Numbered from the stretch's first letter, positions 8,628-17,539 are shown. The stretch is DNA of 64,000 nt from Bosea sp. 124 (GCF_003046175.1 NZ_PZZM01000001.1:2373001-2437000); one strand, 5' to 3'. The notes: a model not told the origin generated them from the sequence alone. Numbers and translations: made by a program.

Positions 8628-8945
8628 TCAACCCGGCGCGAATCTTGTCCGCAGACGTGATTGCAGGAGCTGCGCCTCGCCCGCCAGCGCCACTGTCTTG
8701 AGGCGGGCTGTCGCCCCCGCGACCAGCGTCACGGCCGAGCGCGGCAGCTCCAGCTCGCGCGCCAGAAGCGCGAGCAGCGCGGCATTGGCCTCGCCGTCGC
8801 TCGGTGCCACACGGACCCTGGCTTTCAGGACGGGCCGGCCATCGGCGAGAGTCTCGACGCCGTCGATCGCGTCGCGGCCGCCGCGCGGCGTCAGCCTGAC
8901 CGTCAGCCGCAGCCCGTCGCCAGCGACGGTCCAGGGCTGCGTCAC
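8628..8945 (-). CDS. DUF167 (YggU) family protein
   Basis: A 105-residue protein with the DUF167 pattern: RLTVRLTPRGGRDAIDG, then ARVRVAPSDGEANAALLALLARELELPRSAVTLVAGATARLK. The 'P-x-x-G-x-AN-x-x-L' helix and G-x-x-x-R-x-K end are diagnostic. It begins with GTG one base after the YggT stop (TGA-G-GTG), so the two are coupled. The YggT-YggU pairing is widespread; the molecular role of YggU is unknown. Confidence 0.9.
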   Translation of the reverse strand: MTQPWTVAGDGLRLTVRLTPRGGRDAIDGVETLADGRPVLKARVRVAPSDGEANAALLALLARELELPRSAVTLVAGATARLKTVALAGEAQLLQSRLRTRFAPG

Positions 8946-8946
8946 C

Positions 8947-9237
8947 TCAGAAGACGGCGGGGTAGAGATAGAGCACGATCACGCGTTGGATGAAGAAGAT
9001 GCCCAGCAGCAGGATGATCGGCGAGATGTCGATGCCGCCGAGATTGGGCAGCATGTTGCGGATCGGGCGCAGGACCGGCTCGGTGATCCGGTAGAGCATG
9101 TCCCAGACCGTCGCGACGAACTGGTTGCGGGTGTTGAGGACGTTGAAGGCGATCAGCCAGCTCAGGACCGCCGAGATGATCAGCAGCCATGTGTAGATGT
9201 TCAAGGCGAGCATCACCACGTCGAGAACGGCACGCAT
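8947..9237 (-). CDS. YggT family membrane protein
   Basis: A 96-residue inner-membrane protein with two hydrophobic segments ([18 protein letters not shown] and [19 protein letters not shown]) flanking the conserved cytoplasmic loop [22 protein letters not shown]. The P-x-L-x-P-x-R motif identifies YggT, which is linked to osmotic or K+ physiology and to division-site organisation in other bacteria. The ATG at 9237 is preferred because AAGAGGA lies six bases upstream; ATG 9243 touches that site. Confidence 0.9.
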   Translation of the reverse strand: MRAVLDVVMLALNIYTWLLIISAVLSWLIAFNVLNTRNQFVATVWDMLYRITEPVLRPIRNMLPNLGGIDISPIILLLGIFFIQRVIVLYLYPAVF

Positions 9238-9326
9238 CGGCATTCCTCTTGATCGTCGTTGAACAGCCGCGCCTTAGTCCGCGCGCGCCCGGAGAAACTC
9301 ATCCGAGAAACTCATGGCGCGGGCGA

Positions 9327-9356
9327 TTGACAGACACGCGACGCAAGGCCTAGAAG
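9327..9356 (+). promoter_or_regulatory. Sigma-70 type promoter of tRNA-Ala
   Basis: A perfect -35 TTGACA (9327-9332), an 18-base spacer and a -10 TAGAAG (9351-9356) place transcription start near 9363, about five bases before the mature tRNA. A 13-base near-perfect tandem (GAGAAACTCAT at 9292-9302 and 9305-9315) lies just upstream. Confidence 0.6.
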
Positions 9357-9367
9357 GCCAGCGCCTC

Positions 9368-9443
9368 GGGGCTGTAGCTCAGATGGGAGAGCGCTGCAAT
9401 CGCACTGCAGAGGTCAGGGGTTCGATTCCCCTCAGCTCCACCA
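9368..9443 (+). tRNA. tRNA-Ala (anticodon CGC)
   Basis: A 76-base cloverleaf with acceptor arm GGGGCTG/CAGCTCC containing the alanine identity pair G3-U70, D stem GCTC/GAGC, anticodon stem CTGCA/TGCAG around loop ATCGCAC (anticodon CGC, reading GCG), T stem AGGGG/CCCCT with TTCGATT, discriminator A and encoded CCA. No integrase or duplicated 3' end is near it, so it is not used as an integration site in this window. The 169 bases that follow hold nothing I recognise. Confidence 0.96.
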
Positions 9444-9612
9444 GGCCCTTCGTGACCGCTGGAATCAGCGAGGTCGATGGGCTTGGTGGACGTCCCCCGG
9501 GTACACACCATCATCGTGCGATCGCACCCGTTGACCGCCTGATTCGGATGCGGCGGCCGTGTCGGCCTTCGGTCCGGACAGGACGAGGCGACGGGTAGGC
9601 CGTACTGCGCGT

Positions 9613-9822
9613 TCAGCCGTGTTCCAGCTCGGCGCGATAGGCGGCGTCCAGCATGGCGTGGCAGGCAGCGGCCTGCTCGCGCACCGTCTCCAGCGAGACG
9701 TGCTTGCCGATGTCGACGAGATCGCGCAGGGCGAAATCCACCGCCGACAGCAGATCGAGCGCGAGGCCGGCCGGGGCCTCTTCCCGCACTTGCGGCAGTC
9801 GAAACTGCAGAACCTGTCCCAT
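9613..9822 (-). CDS. Small conserved-looking protein of unknown function
   Basis: A 69-residue acidic, helical protein: MGQVLQFRLPQVREE, then ALDLLSAVDFALRDLVDIGKHVSLETVREQ and HAMLDAAYRAELEHG. There is no signal peptide or membrane segment. The start ATG 9822 follows a GAGAGTG site; an upstream in-frame start at 9876 would add an unlikely Arg/Cys-rich segment. No family recognised. Confidence 0.5.
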   Translation of the reverse strand: MGQVLQFRLPQVREEAPAGLALDLLSAVDFALRDLVDIGKHVSLETVREQAAACHAMLDAAYRAELEHG

Positions 9823-9900
9823 GTCACTCTCACTGTTGGCGAATCGCCGGCAGTGTGGCGCGAACGGGGTCAGCAATCCGTTAATGCGTGGGACGATCGT

Positions 9901-11718
9901 TCAGTTCTGGACGAAGTTCGTCGGCAGGGCCCTGACGGCCGGGCCGCTGAACGAGCCGGTGCGGGCGTCGCTCGGCTCGGCATGGCTGAAGCCGAGGGCG
10001 GCGGCCGGGCTCGGGCCGGCGATCGGTGCACTGGCGGGAGTGGTCGTCCGGGCGCGGGCGGTCGCGACCGTGACGCTGCGGCCGGCCGGGGCCGGCATGC
10101 GGGCCACCGCCGCAAACAGGGAATCGAGGCCGGAGCGATCGGCGTCGTACTGCGCCACGATCGGCGTGGGGGCGGCGCGAGCAGGCGCCGAGGCTGCGAC
10201 CGTCACGCCGCCGCTGCCGGGGCGGCTCGGCGGCAGGGGATGGGTCACAGTGACGAGCCGGCCTTCCGGCAGGGCCACGGCCTCGGAGCCGCGCAATCCG
10301 GTCGGGGCCAGTTGGCCCAGCGGAGTCGACTGGCCGGCGAGGGCGAAATTGGCGAGGGTCACCGGCCGCGTCGGCGGTAGCGGAGCCTGGGTCGGCGTCC
10401 CGGCGACGATGGTCTCGGCGAGGGGGGCGATCTCGCCGGGCCGGCGCGGCGGCAGCGCCGCGAGGATCAGCTTCTGCTCGGCGCCGGGGCCCGATGCCGG
10501 GGCGAAGGCGAGTGCGCCGCCCGTTGCGGGAAGTGCTGCGAGCTGGACCGCCGCGCCATCGTCGCCTTGCTGCTGGGGCAGGGTCAGGCCGCGGGGGCGG
10601 GCGAGCGGCAGCGGGGCATCGACCAGGGACGGCCGGTTCTCCTGCGGCGGCGGAGGCGGCGCGGCTGCGGCATTGATCGGGGCGACGGCCTGGGCCGCCG
10701 GCGGCTCCGGTGCACGCGGCGCCAGCCTCTCGGAGCGCTCCTGTGCCAGAGAGCGCGAAGCGGGGGCGGTCGCAACGGAGGCTACGGCGAAGCGGCCGCC
10801 ATCGGAGGCGTTTCCGTCGGAATAGCCGCTGCTGGCATAGGCCATGACGGTGGGCTGCGGCTTCGGCGCGGCACGGCGGCCACGGGTCGGGCGGGCGTCG
10901 GCCTCTTCCTCGTCGCCGCCGAACAGGGCGGCCCAGAGGCTCTTGCGGCCGGACGAGATCACCGCACCCTCGTCGAGGTCGGCCGCCGCATAGCCGGCGA
11001 CGGCGCCGCCGCCCGAAAGAATCTCGGCCTTGGCCAGTTCGTAGCCGCCGAGCGGCTGTCCGTCCGCCGGGAGATGGACGGTCTTCTCATCCGGGAACAG
11101 GCGCACGAGCTGATCGCGCGTCATGCGCGGCCAGGAGCGGACCGAGCCAGCGTCGAGATGGACGAAAGGGTTGTGTGCGCCCGGGTAAAAGCCGACACCG
11201 CCGCGCTGCAGCCGCATGCCGGCCTCGCGGATACGGGCGGTCGGGGTATCGGGCAGATAGAAATCCATCGCCTTGCCGAGCATGTGCTGGCTGTGCTTGG
11301 CGACGGCGCGGGAGCGGCGCCGCAGCATCGAATTGGTGCCGGGCGAACGATAGGCCGAGACGACATGGAAAGGCTGCTCGGAGCCGACCGTGCGCTGGAC
11401 CTCCCAGGCGACATCGAACAGGCGCGGATCCATCCGGATCGGTTCGTCGGTACGCCAGTCGCGCAGCGCCCAGTTCAGCTTCTCGAGGCCTTCGGAGACA
11501 TAGCGACCGTCGCGCTTAAAGGTGACGGTCGTCTCCTCCTTGGTGTGCATGTGCCTGATCGTGATCGTGCGGGTGTCGCCGTTGGCGATGGCATCCTGCG
11601 TGCCACGCACGCCCAGCAGCAGTGCACCCGCCGCGACGCCCAGCGCCAGCGCCCGACGAAGAACAGGCTTCGAACGCGATGCGATGCGTCCCGAAAGCGT
11701 GGCGTTTGACCTGCCCAA
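9901..11718 (-). CDS. DUF882 (YcbK/M15-like) envelope protein with long low-complexity tail
   Basis: A 605-residue exported protein. A hydrophobic segment near 22-37 (RRALALGVAAGALLLGVRG) is followed at about 50-215 by a DUF882/peptidase M15 fold: SAYRSPGTNSML, then H-S-Q-H-M-L-G-K-A-M-D with zinc ligands His145 and Asp152, and FVHLD with His187. These are the residues of LAS-type D,D-carboxypeptidases, so the domain is probably a zinc peptidoglycan hydrolase. Residues ~215-605 are Ala/Pro/Gly-rich and apparently disordered, far longer than the ~180-residue minimal family. The predicted start is TTG 11718; no ATG is available before residue 57. A CtrA-like site lies 72 bases upstream. Confidence 0.82.
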   Translation of the reverse strand: MGRSNATLSGRIASRSKPVLRRALALGVAAGALLLGVRGTQDAIANGDTRTITIRHMHTKEETTVTFKRDGRYVSEGLEKLNWALRDWRTDEPIRMDPRLFDVAWEVQRTVGSEQPFHVVSAYRSPGTNSMLRRRSRAVAKHSQHMLGKAMDFYLPDTPTARIREAGMRLQRGGVGFYPGAHNPFVHLDAGSVRSWPRMTRDQLVRLFPDEKTVHLPADGQPLGGYELAKAEILSGGGAVAGYAAADLDEGAVISSGRKSLWAALFGGDEEEADARPTRGRRAAPKPQPTVMAYASSGYSDGNASDGGRFAVASVATAPASRSLAQERSERLAPRAPEPPAAQAVAPINAAAAPPPPPQENRPSLVDAPLPLARPRGLTLPQQQGDDGAAVQLAALPATGGALAFAPASGPGAEQKLILAALPPRRPGEIAPLAETIVAGTPTQAPLPPTRPVTLANFALAGQSTPLGQLAPTGLRGSEAVALPEGRLVTVTHPLPPSRPGSGGVTVAASAPARAAPTPIVAQYDADRSGLDSLFAAVARMPAPAGRSVTVATARARTTTPASAPIAGPSPAAALGFSHAEPSDARTGSFSGPAVRALPTNFVQN

Positions 11719-11789
11719 TCTGCCTGACCCGTCTCGATGCCCCGGCCGAAGCGGCGCGATGAACGTAAACGAACAGTTGCGGAGAAGCG

Positions 11790-11805
11790 TTAACGACTCG
11801 TTAGC
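11790..11805 (-). promoter_or_regulatory. CtrA-like site upstream of the DUF882 gene
   Basis: TTAA-CGACTCG-TTAGC differs by one base from the CtrA consensus TTAA-N7-TTAAC, and a GANTC methylation site (GACTC) falls inside the spacer. It lies 72 bases before the TTG start. The 200-base gap contains no gene I can support. Confidence 0.45.
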
Positions 11806-11919
11806 AAGCGAGCAATCAGCGTGCCATGCTTTTCTGCGCCATGCTGGCTAGCTGCGGATCGTGGCGAAATGGTGCCCGTATATCAGCCAGCCGAGAAGGC
11901 GATGCCCTCCGGCGGGGCC

Positions 11920-13869
11920 TCAACCCTGCTGTTCGAGCGCCTGCCGGACCATGCGGTGGAAGCCGTAGAGGTCCTCGAAGGTGGTGAGCTTTCCGTCCGC
12001 GCCGACGACATGGGTGTTGTAGACGAGGTGGATCGCCAGCGGTGCCGGCAGGTTGATGCGGCGTTCGCCGGAGCCGATCAGCCGCTTCAGCCGCTCATGC
12101 GTCCATTCCGGGCCGAGGACCTGGTCGGCCAGCAGGAAGGGATTGTCGACACGCACGCAGCCATGGCTGAAAGCGCGCCGCTCATTGGCGAAGAGCCGCC
12201 GATTGGGCGTGTCGTGCAGATAGACCGAATGGTCGTTCGGGAACATGAACTTGATCCAGCCGAGCGCATTGCGCTCGCCCGGCGGCTGGCGCACCGAAAT
12301 GCCATGGCGGGTGCGGGTCACGACATAACCGCGCTTGGCCGCATATTCGGGATCGGCCGCCAGCCCCGGCAGGAATTCCTTCTTCAGGATCGAGGGCGGG
12401 ACGAACCAGGACGGGTTGACGATGACGTGGTCCATCTTGTGCGAGAAGATGGGCGTCGCGGTCTCGGGCTTGCCGACGATGGCGCGGGTCTCGTGGACAA
12501 TCTGGCCCTGACGGACGACGCGGACCCGGAATTCCGGGACGTTAACCATGATGTGGCTGCTGCCGAGATCGGCCGGCAGCCAGCGCCAGCGCTCCATCTG
12601 GGCGATGATGTCCTGCTCGCCGCGTGCCGTTGCGGGCGTACCGAGCGCGGCCAGCGTCTGCGCGCCGAGGACGCCGTTGGCGGGCAGGCCAGCCTGCTTC
12701 TGGAAGGCGGCGAGGGCGGTCGCGGTCGAACGGTCGAAGACCGGATCCTCGGTGGGGCCAAGGCCGAGCCTGGCGCGCACCAGCGGGACACGGTCGTCGC
12801 GCATGCCGAGCTTCAGCGCCGGGCCGGCGGGAATTCGCACCAACGGCGTGTCGTCGAGATGCTCGCGCAGTTCGGCGAGCTTGGCCTGGAGGCGGCGATA
12901 GCCCTCATGGGGCGGGTTGTAGGCGGCGAGCACGGCGCCGGCATCGGTGGCGCCCGTCAGCTCGGACAGGACTTCGGTGGCGGAGGGCAGATAGAGCGTC
13001 GGCGTCAGCAGCTTCGACAGGCGGCGGGGATCGACGCGGGCGCCGCGCGCATCGCGGGCATAGAGCACGGCCAGGCCCGAGAGCCTGACATCGGCTTCCG
13101 CAAGGCTGCCCTTGTCGCTGGCCTCGAAGGCCGGCAGGGGATAGTCCGTCGGCCGCAGTCCGTCCTCGGCGGCGCGGCCGAGCCTCGCGGTCAGGCGCTT
13201 GCCGGCCTCGCTCCAGCCCTTGCCGTCGATCCAGAGCGGCTTGTTGCCGTTCGCCGCATAGGCGGTGACGATGTCGGCGCGTTCACGCTCGCCGAGGCGC
13301 GGCAGCGCCAGAGCCTCCGTGGCACGGGCGGCGATGTCGGCGGCGAATTCGGATGCGGGTGGCAGCTCGACCACGACCTTGGGCAGGTCAGGCGGCGCGA
13401 TCAGCGGCTCGGCCGAGCGCAGCGGCTCCGGCGCTGCCTGGAGCCTGAAGGGCGCGATCAAAGCGGGGTCTGAGGGCGGCAGATCGATCTCGGGAATGTC
13501 GAGCGTCACCGGCAGGTCCGGCGTCGCCGCCGGAACGGAAGGCAAGTCCGGCGCGACGAGGATGCCCTGCGGCTGGGCGGAGGGCGTGACCGTGCCCGTC
13601 ACCATGCCAGGCTCGGTTTCCGGCACCGGCAGGCCGGCGGTCTCGGATTTTGCGTCATCCGCGGCGTCGGGAGCAGCCTCCGCGCTCGCGTCGGGCCGTG
13701 CCGGGGCGGGCTTCTCATCATCGAGGATGACGAGAGCGGGCTGTTCCGGCAGCGGGATTCCCAGCGTCGGATCGGTTCCGGGCATACTTTCGGCGAGGGC
13801 TGCTGCGTATCCCAGCGACAGGGCAAGAGCCGAGACGCAAGCCAGATTCGCCCATTGGCGACGACGCAT
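11920..13869 (-). CDS. YkuD-type L,D-transpeptidase (YcbB/LdtD-like)
   Basis: A 649-residue periplasmic enzyme that makes 3-3 peptidoglycan cross-links. The signal peptide is MRRRQWANLACVSALALSLG (cut after ALA), followed by a Pro/Ala-rich linker to ~190, a scaffold region (RADIVTAYAANGNKPLWI), a peptidoglycan-binding module (VPLVRARLGLG ... LAAFQKQAGLPANGVLGAQTLAAL) and the YkuD domain with the catalytic S-H-G-C: His569 and nucleophile Cys571. The 'WFVPPSIL' segment before it is the YcbB capping region. I chose ATG 13869, where the signal peptide begins; an open extension upstream is ignored. It lies between the DUF882 gene and the sigma-54 regulator, all on the minus strand. Confidence 0.93.
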   Translation of the reverse strand: MRRRQWANLACVSALALSLGYAAALAESMPGTDPTLGIPLPEQPALVILDDEKPAPARPDASAEAAPDAADDAKSETAGLPVPETEPGMVTGTVTPSAQPQGILVAPDLPSVPAATPDLPVTLDIPEIDLPPSDPALIAPFRLQAAPEPLRSAEPLIAPPDLPKVVVELPPASEFAADIAARATEALALPRLGERERADIVTAYAANGNKPLWIDGKGWSEAGKRLTARLGRAAEDGLRPTDYPLPAFEASDKGSLAEADVRLSGLAVLYARDARGARVDPRRLSKLLTPTLYLPSATEVLSELTGATDAGAVLAAYNPPHEGYRRLQAKLAELREHLDDTPLVRIPAGPALKLGMRDDRVPLVRARLGLGPTEDPVFDRSTATALAAFQKQAGLPANGVLGAQTLAALGTPATARGEQDIIAQMERWRWLPADLGSSHIMVNVPEFRVRVVRQGQIVHETRAIVGKPETATPIFSHKMDHVIVNPSWFVPPSILKKEFLPGLAADPEYAAKRGYVVTRTRHGISVRQPPGERNALGWIKFMFPNDHSVYLHDTPNRRLFANERRAFSHGCVRVDNPFLLADQVLGPEWTHERLKRLIGSGERRINLPAPLAIHLVYNTHVVGADGKLTTFEDLYGFHRMVRQALEQQG

Positions 13870-13975
13870 GGTCGCTATCCCTGAATTCTGCCGAGTGCCG
13901 CCATTCCTGCGTGACTCGGTCTGTTTCGACAAGATGCGGCGGCGCAACAGGCGGCTGCATTCGGTTGGTCGCGGC

Positions 13976-15469
13976 TCAGGCCGCGTCGGTTTCATCCACG
14001 CTCGAATCAACCTCGATCAGCCCGTAATCCTTGAGCTTGCGGTAGAGCGTCGAGCGGCCGATGCCGAGCTTGCGCGAGATCTCGGACATGTGGCCGCGAT
14101 AATGCGCCAGCGCGAATTTGATGATCTCGCGCTCGAGCTCGTCGAGCGTGCGCATGTCCGAGCCGGCGACGAGATCGAGCGCGTTGGGGTCGCGTACCGG
14201 CATCTGGATGATGCGCGGCGTGTCGTTGCGCGATTCGGCAGGGCCGAGCGGAGCCGGCGCCGGCGGGATGCGGACGTCGTAGCCGTCCATCTGCGCGGCG
14301 ATCTGCGGGAATTCGGCGACGGTGAGTTCGTCGCCGTCGGCCAGTACCACGGCGCGGAACATGGCGTTCTCGAGCTGGCGGACATTGCCGGGCCAGTCAT
14401 AGCCGCCGATCAGGGAGAGCGCCTCGGCGGCGATGCCACGCAGCTTCTTGCCCTCCTCGGCGGCAAAGCGGGCGACGAAGCCGCGGGCGAGATCGGGAAT
14501 GTCCTCGCGGCGCTGGCGCAGCGGCGGCAGCGTGATCGGGAAGACGTTGAGGCGGTAGTACAGATCCTCGCGGAACTCACCCGCCTTGACCTGGTCGAGC
14601 AGGCTCTTGTTGGTGGCGGAGATGATGCGGATGTCGACGCGCACCGACTTCTTGCCGCCGACCGGATCGACCTCGCCCTCCTGGATGGCGCGCAGGAGCT
14701 TGACCTGCGCATCGAGCGGCAGTTCGCCGACCTCGTCGAGGAAGAGCGTGCCGCCGCTGGCCTCGACGAATTTGCCGACATGGCGCTCGGTCGCGCCGGT
14801 GAAGGAGCCCTTCTCGTGGCCGAACAGGATCGATTCGACGAGATTATGCGGAATCGCGCCGCAGTTCACCGTGACGAACGGCTTGCCCTTGCGGTCGCTG
14901 GAGCCCTGGATCGCGCGCGCCAGCACCTCCTTGCCGACGCCGGATTCGCCCTCGACCAGAATCGGGATGTTCGACTTGGCGGCGCGCTCGGCGAGGCGCA
15001 CGACGCGGGCCATGTCGTCGCTCTTGGTGGCGAGGTCGCGAAAGCCCAGCGTGCCCGAGTTGCGGCGCTTGATGTGGCGCAGCTCATGCTCGAGCGCGCC
15101 GAGCTTGAGCGCGTTCTTGAGCGAGATCTGCAGGCGCTCGGCCCCGACCGGCTTGACGACGAAGTCGACCGCGCCGGCGCGCATCGCCTGGACCACGGTC
15201 TCGATCGAGCCGTTGGCCGTCTGCACGATGACGGGCGTCTCGATGCTGCGTTCGCGCAGAGCGGCGAGTACGCCCATGCCGTCAAGCTCCGGCATGACGA
15301 GGTCGAGGACGATCGCGTCGAAGCGCTCGCCGTCCGGCCCGGCGAGCAGCAGGAGGGCGGCATGGCCGGTTTCGGCCGTGACGACGTCGTAGCCGAAGCG
15401 CTTGAGCATGGCGTCGAGCAGGCGCCGCTGGACGGGATCGTCGTCGACGACGAGAACGGTGGCGGTCAT
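13976..15469 (-). CDS. Sigma-54-dependent response regulator, NtrC-type with GSFTGA loop
   Basis: A 497-residue activator. The receiver domain (1-120) has the acidic pocket VVDDD and phosphoacceptor Asp56 (VLDLVMPELDG) with Lys106. The AAA+ domain has Walker A GESGVGKE at 174-181, loop 1 GSFTGA at 221-226, Walker B FLDE at 243-246 and FREDLYYRLNVF. A Fis-type helix-turn-helix closes the protein (GHMSEISRKLGIGRSTLYRKL). The sigma-54 contact loop is GSFTGA instead of GAFTGA. No sensor kinase gene is beside it. It probably controls envelope genes, because the L,D-transpeptidase follows directly (inference). Confidence 0.93.
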   Translation of the reverse strand: MTATVLVVDDDPVQRRLLDAMLKRFGYDVVTAETGHAALLLLAGPDGERFDAIVLDLVMPELDGMGVLAALRERSIETPVIVQTANGSIETVVQAMRAGAVDFVVKPVGAERLQISLKNALKLGALEHELRHIKRRNSGTLGFRDLATKSDDMARVVRLAERAAKSNIPILVEGESGVGKEVLARAIQGSSDRKGKPFVTVNCGAIPHNLVESILFGHEKGSFTGATERHVGKFVEASGGTLFLDEVGELPLDAQVKLLRAIQEGEVDPVGGKKSVRVDIRIISATNKSLLDQVKAGEFREDLYYRLNVFPITLPPLRQRREDIPDLARGFVARFAAEEGKKLRGIAAEALSLIGGYDWPGNVRQLENAMFRAVVLADGDELTVAEFPQIAAQMDGYDVRIPPAPAPLGPAESRNDTPRIIQMPVRDPNALDLVAGSDMRTLDELEREIIKFALAHYRGHMSEISRKLGIGRSTLYRKLKDYGLIEVDSSVDETDAA

Positions 15470-15514
15470 GACACCTCGGTTTGCGGGCAGTGCGGAGCTG
15501 AAAAATCGATCGGG

Positions 15515-15532
15515 ACGGAATCGCTGTTCCGT
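15515..15532. promoter_or_regulatory. Inverted repeat ACGGAA-N6-TTCCGT before the response regulator
   Basis: A perfect 6+6 dyad with a six-base spacer, about 46-63 bases upstream of the regulator's ATG. It contains a GAATC (GANTC) methylation site. It could be an autoregulatory operator. Factor unknown. Confidence 0.35.
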
Positions 15533-15557
15533 TCTGGGGCATCCTCGGTCAGAACGG

Positions 15558-15573
15558 TTAAGCGCTGCTTAAG
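15558..15573 (-). promoter_or_regulatory. CtrA box upstream of the sigma-54 response regulator
   Basis: On the minus strand the sequence reads TTAA-GCAGCGC-TTAAC, a full match to the CtrA consensus TTAA-N7-TTAAC, about 90-105 bases before the ATG at 15469. This points to cell-cycle control of the regulator. Confidence 0.55.
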
Positions 15574-15682
15574 CGCGGCGGGGCGCCGTGCGACGATGTC
15601 AGGCTCACGCCAGCGTTGATCGCGCCGCCTGCCCCGCGCATATGAATGGTGAGACCGGCCGAGCTTGCGGAGTGATCCAGAG

Positions 15683-17530
15683 ATGACGATTGCGTTTGAC
15701 GGGACGATGCGCGTCAGCGCTGCCGCAACAGCGGCGGCCAGCACCGGCAAGGCGCTCGGCCCCTTGCCGGAATGGGATCTCAGCCATCTCTATCCGTCGA
15801 TGGATTCGCCGGTCCTGAAGGCCGATCTCGAGCGGGCCATGGCCGAATCGCAGAGCTTCGCGGCGCTCTATCGCGGAAAGCTCGTGACGCTCGCCGAGCG
15901 TGAGGATGCCGGCAGCGTTCTGGCGGAGGCGGTCCAGGCCTTCGAAAAGCTCAGCGACCTGCTCGGCCGGATCGGTGCCTATGCGGGGCTGATCTATGCC
16001 GGCGACACCACCGATCCGCAGCGCGCCAAGTTCTATGGTGATACGCAGGACCGGCTGAACGCGGCCGTGACGGAGCTCTTGTTCTTCGAGCTCGAACTCA
16101 ACCGCATCGAACCGGCGCTGCTGGCGCGGATCGCGGCGACGGACCCTCTGTCGCACTGGAAGCCTTGGCTCGAGGATCTGGCCAAGGACAAGCCGCATCA
16201 GCTCGAGGATCGCATCGAGGCGCTGTTCCACGAGAAGTCGATGACCGGGCATGCGGCCTGGAACCGGCTCTTCGACGAGACTATCGCCTCGCTGCGCTTC
16301 AGGATGGACGGCGAGGAGCTGACGCTCGAACTTACGCTGAACAAGCTGCAGGACGCGGATGGCGCGGTTCGCAAGGCCGCGGCCGAGGCGCTGAGCGAGG
16401 TCTTCCGCGCCAATCTGCGTATCTTCGCGCTGATCACCAACACGCTCGCCAAGGACAAGGAGATCTCCGACCGCTGGCGCAAGTTCGAGGATGTCGCGGA
16501 TTCGCGCCACCTCGCCAACCGGGTCGAACGCGAGGTCGTGGACGCGCTGGTTTCGGCCGTGCGCGCGGCCTATCCGCGGCTGTCGCACCGCTATTACAAG
16601 CTGAAGGCCAAATGGTTCGGCCGCGAGGCGCTGGATTTCTGGGACCGCAACGCGCCGCTGCCGCAGGTCGAGCAGCGCACCATTCCGTGGACCGAGGCGC
16701 GCGACACCGTCCTCGACGCCTATGGCGCCTTCTCGCCGGAGATGGCCGGCATCGCCCGGCGCTTCTTCGACGAGAAATGGATCGACGCCCCTGTCCGTCC
16801 GGGCAAGGCGCCGGGCGCGTTCGCGCATCCCACCGTGCCCTCCGCGCACCCCTATGTGCTGGTCAATTATCAGGGCAAGCCGCGCGACGTGATGACGCTC
16901 GCCCATGAACTCGGCCATGGCGTGCACCAGGTTCTGGCGGCACCCAATGGCGCGCTGATGGCGCCGACGCCGCTGACGCTGGCCGAAACCGCGAGCGTCT
17001 TTGGCGAGATGCTGACCTTCAGGCGCCTGCTCGATGGCACGACCGACCGCAAACAGCGCAAGGCGATGCTGGCGGCCAAGGTCGAGGACATGATCAATAC
17101 GGTCGTGCGGCAGATCGCGTTCTACTCGTTCGAGCGCAAGGTGCATGAGGCGCGCAAGGGCGGCGAGCTGACCGCCGAGGCGCTGTGCGAACTCTGGATG
17201 AGCGTGCAGGCGGAGAGCCTGGGGCCGGCGATTCGGCTCGGACCCGGCTACGAGCCGTTCTGGTGCTACATCCCGCACTTCATCCATTCGCCCTTCTATG
17301 TCTACGCCTATGCCTTCGGCGACTGCCTGGTGAATTCGCTTTACGGCGTCTACCAGAATGCAGCCGAGGGCTTCCAGGAGCGCTATTTCGCTCTGCTTTC
17401 GGCCGGCGGCACCAAACACCATGCCGAATTGCTGGCTCCGTTCGGGCTCGACGCGCGCGATCCGGCCTTCTGGCAGATCGGGCTGACGATGATCGAGGGC
17501 ATGATCATCGAGCTGGAGGGAATGGAGTAA
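15683..17530 (+). CDS. pepF: M3-family oligoendopeptidase F
   Basis: A cytoplasmic zinc metallopeptidase of 615 residues that cuts short peptides. The zinc motif H-E-L-G-H is at His408-His412 (TLAHELGHGVHQ), with the third ligand Glu in LAETASVFGEM about 25 residues later. The C-terminal FWCYIPHFIHSPFYVYAYAFG block is characteristic of M3B (PepF) enzymes. The start at ATG 15683 (MTIAFDGTM) follows CAGAG; the frame is open upstream to 15665 but without a good site. Convergent with the outer-membrane gene. Confidence 0.93.
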   Translation: MTIAFDGTMRVSAAATAAASTGKALGPLPEWDLSHLYPSMDSPVLKADLERAMAESQSFAALYRGKLVTLAEREDAGSVLAEAVQAFEKLSDLLGRIGAYAGLIYAGDTTDPQRAKFYGDTQDRLNAAVTELLFFELELNRIEPALLARIAATDPLSHWKPWLEDLAKDKPHQLEDRIEALFHEKSMTGHAAWNRLFDETIASLRFRMDGEELTLELTLNKLQDADGAVRKAAAEALSEVFRANLRIFALITNTLAKDKEISDRWRKFEDVADSRHLANRVEREVVDALVSAVRAAYPRLSHRYYKLKAKWFGREALDFWDRNAPLPQVEQRTIPWTEARDTVLDAYGAFSPEMAGIARRFFDEKWIDAPVRPGKAPGAFAHPTVPSAHPYVLVNYQGKPRDVMTLAHELGHGVHQVLAAPNGALMAPTPLTLAETASVFGEMLTFRRLLDGTTDRKQRKAMLAAKVEDMINTVVRQIAFYSFERKVHEARKGGELTAEALCELWMSVQAESLGPAIRLGPGYEPFWCYIPHFIHSPFYVYAYAFGDCLVNSLYGVYQNAAEGFQERYFALLSAGGTKHHAELLAPFGLDARDPAFWQIGLTMIEGMIIELEGME

Positions 17531-17539
17531 GGGCGCGGG

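Noticed and set aside
9368..9443. tRNA-Ala as a prophage or island insertion site
   Set aside because: I saw no partial copy of its 3' end within the window and no integrase next to it.
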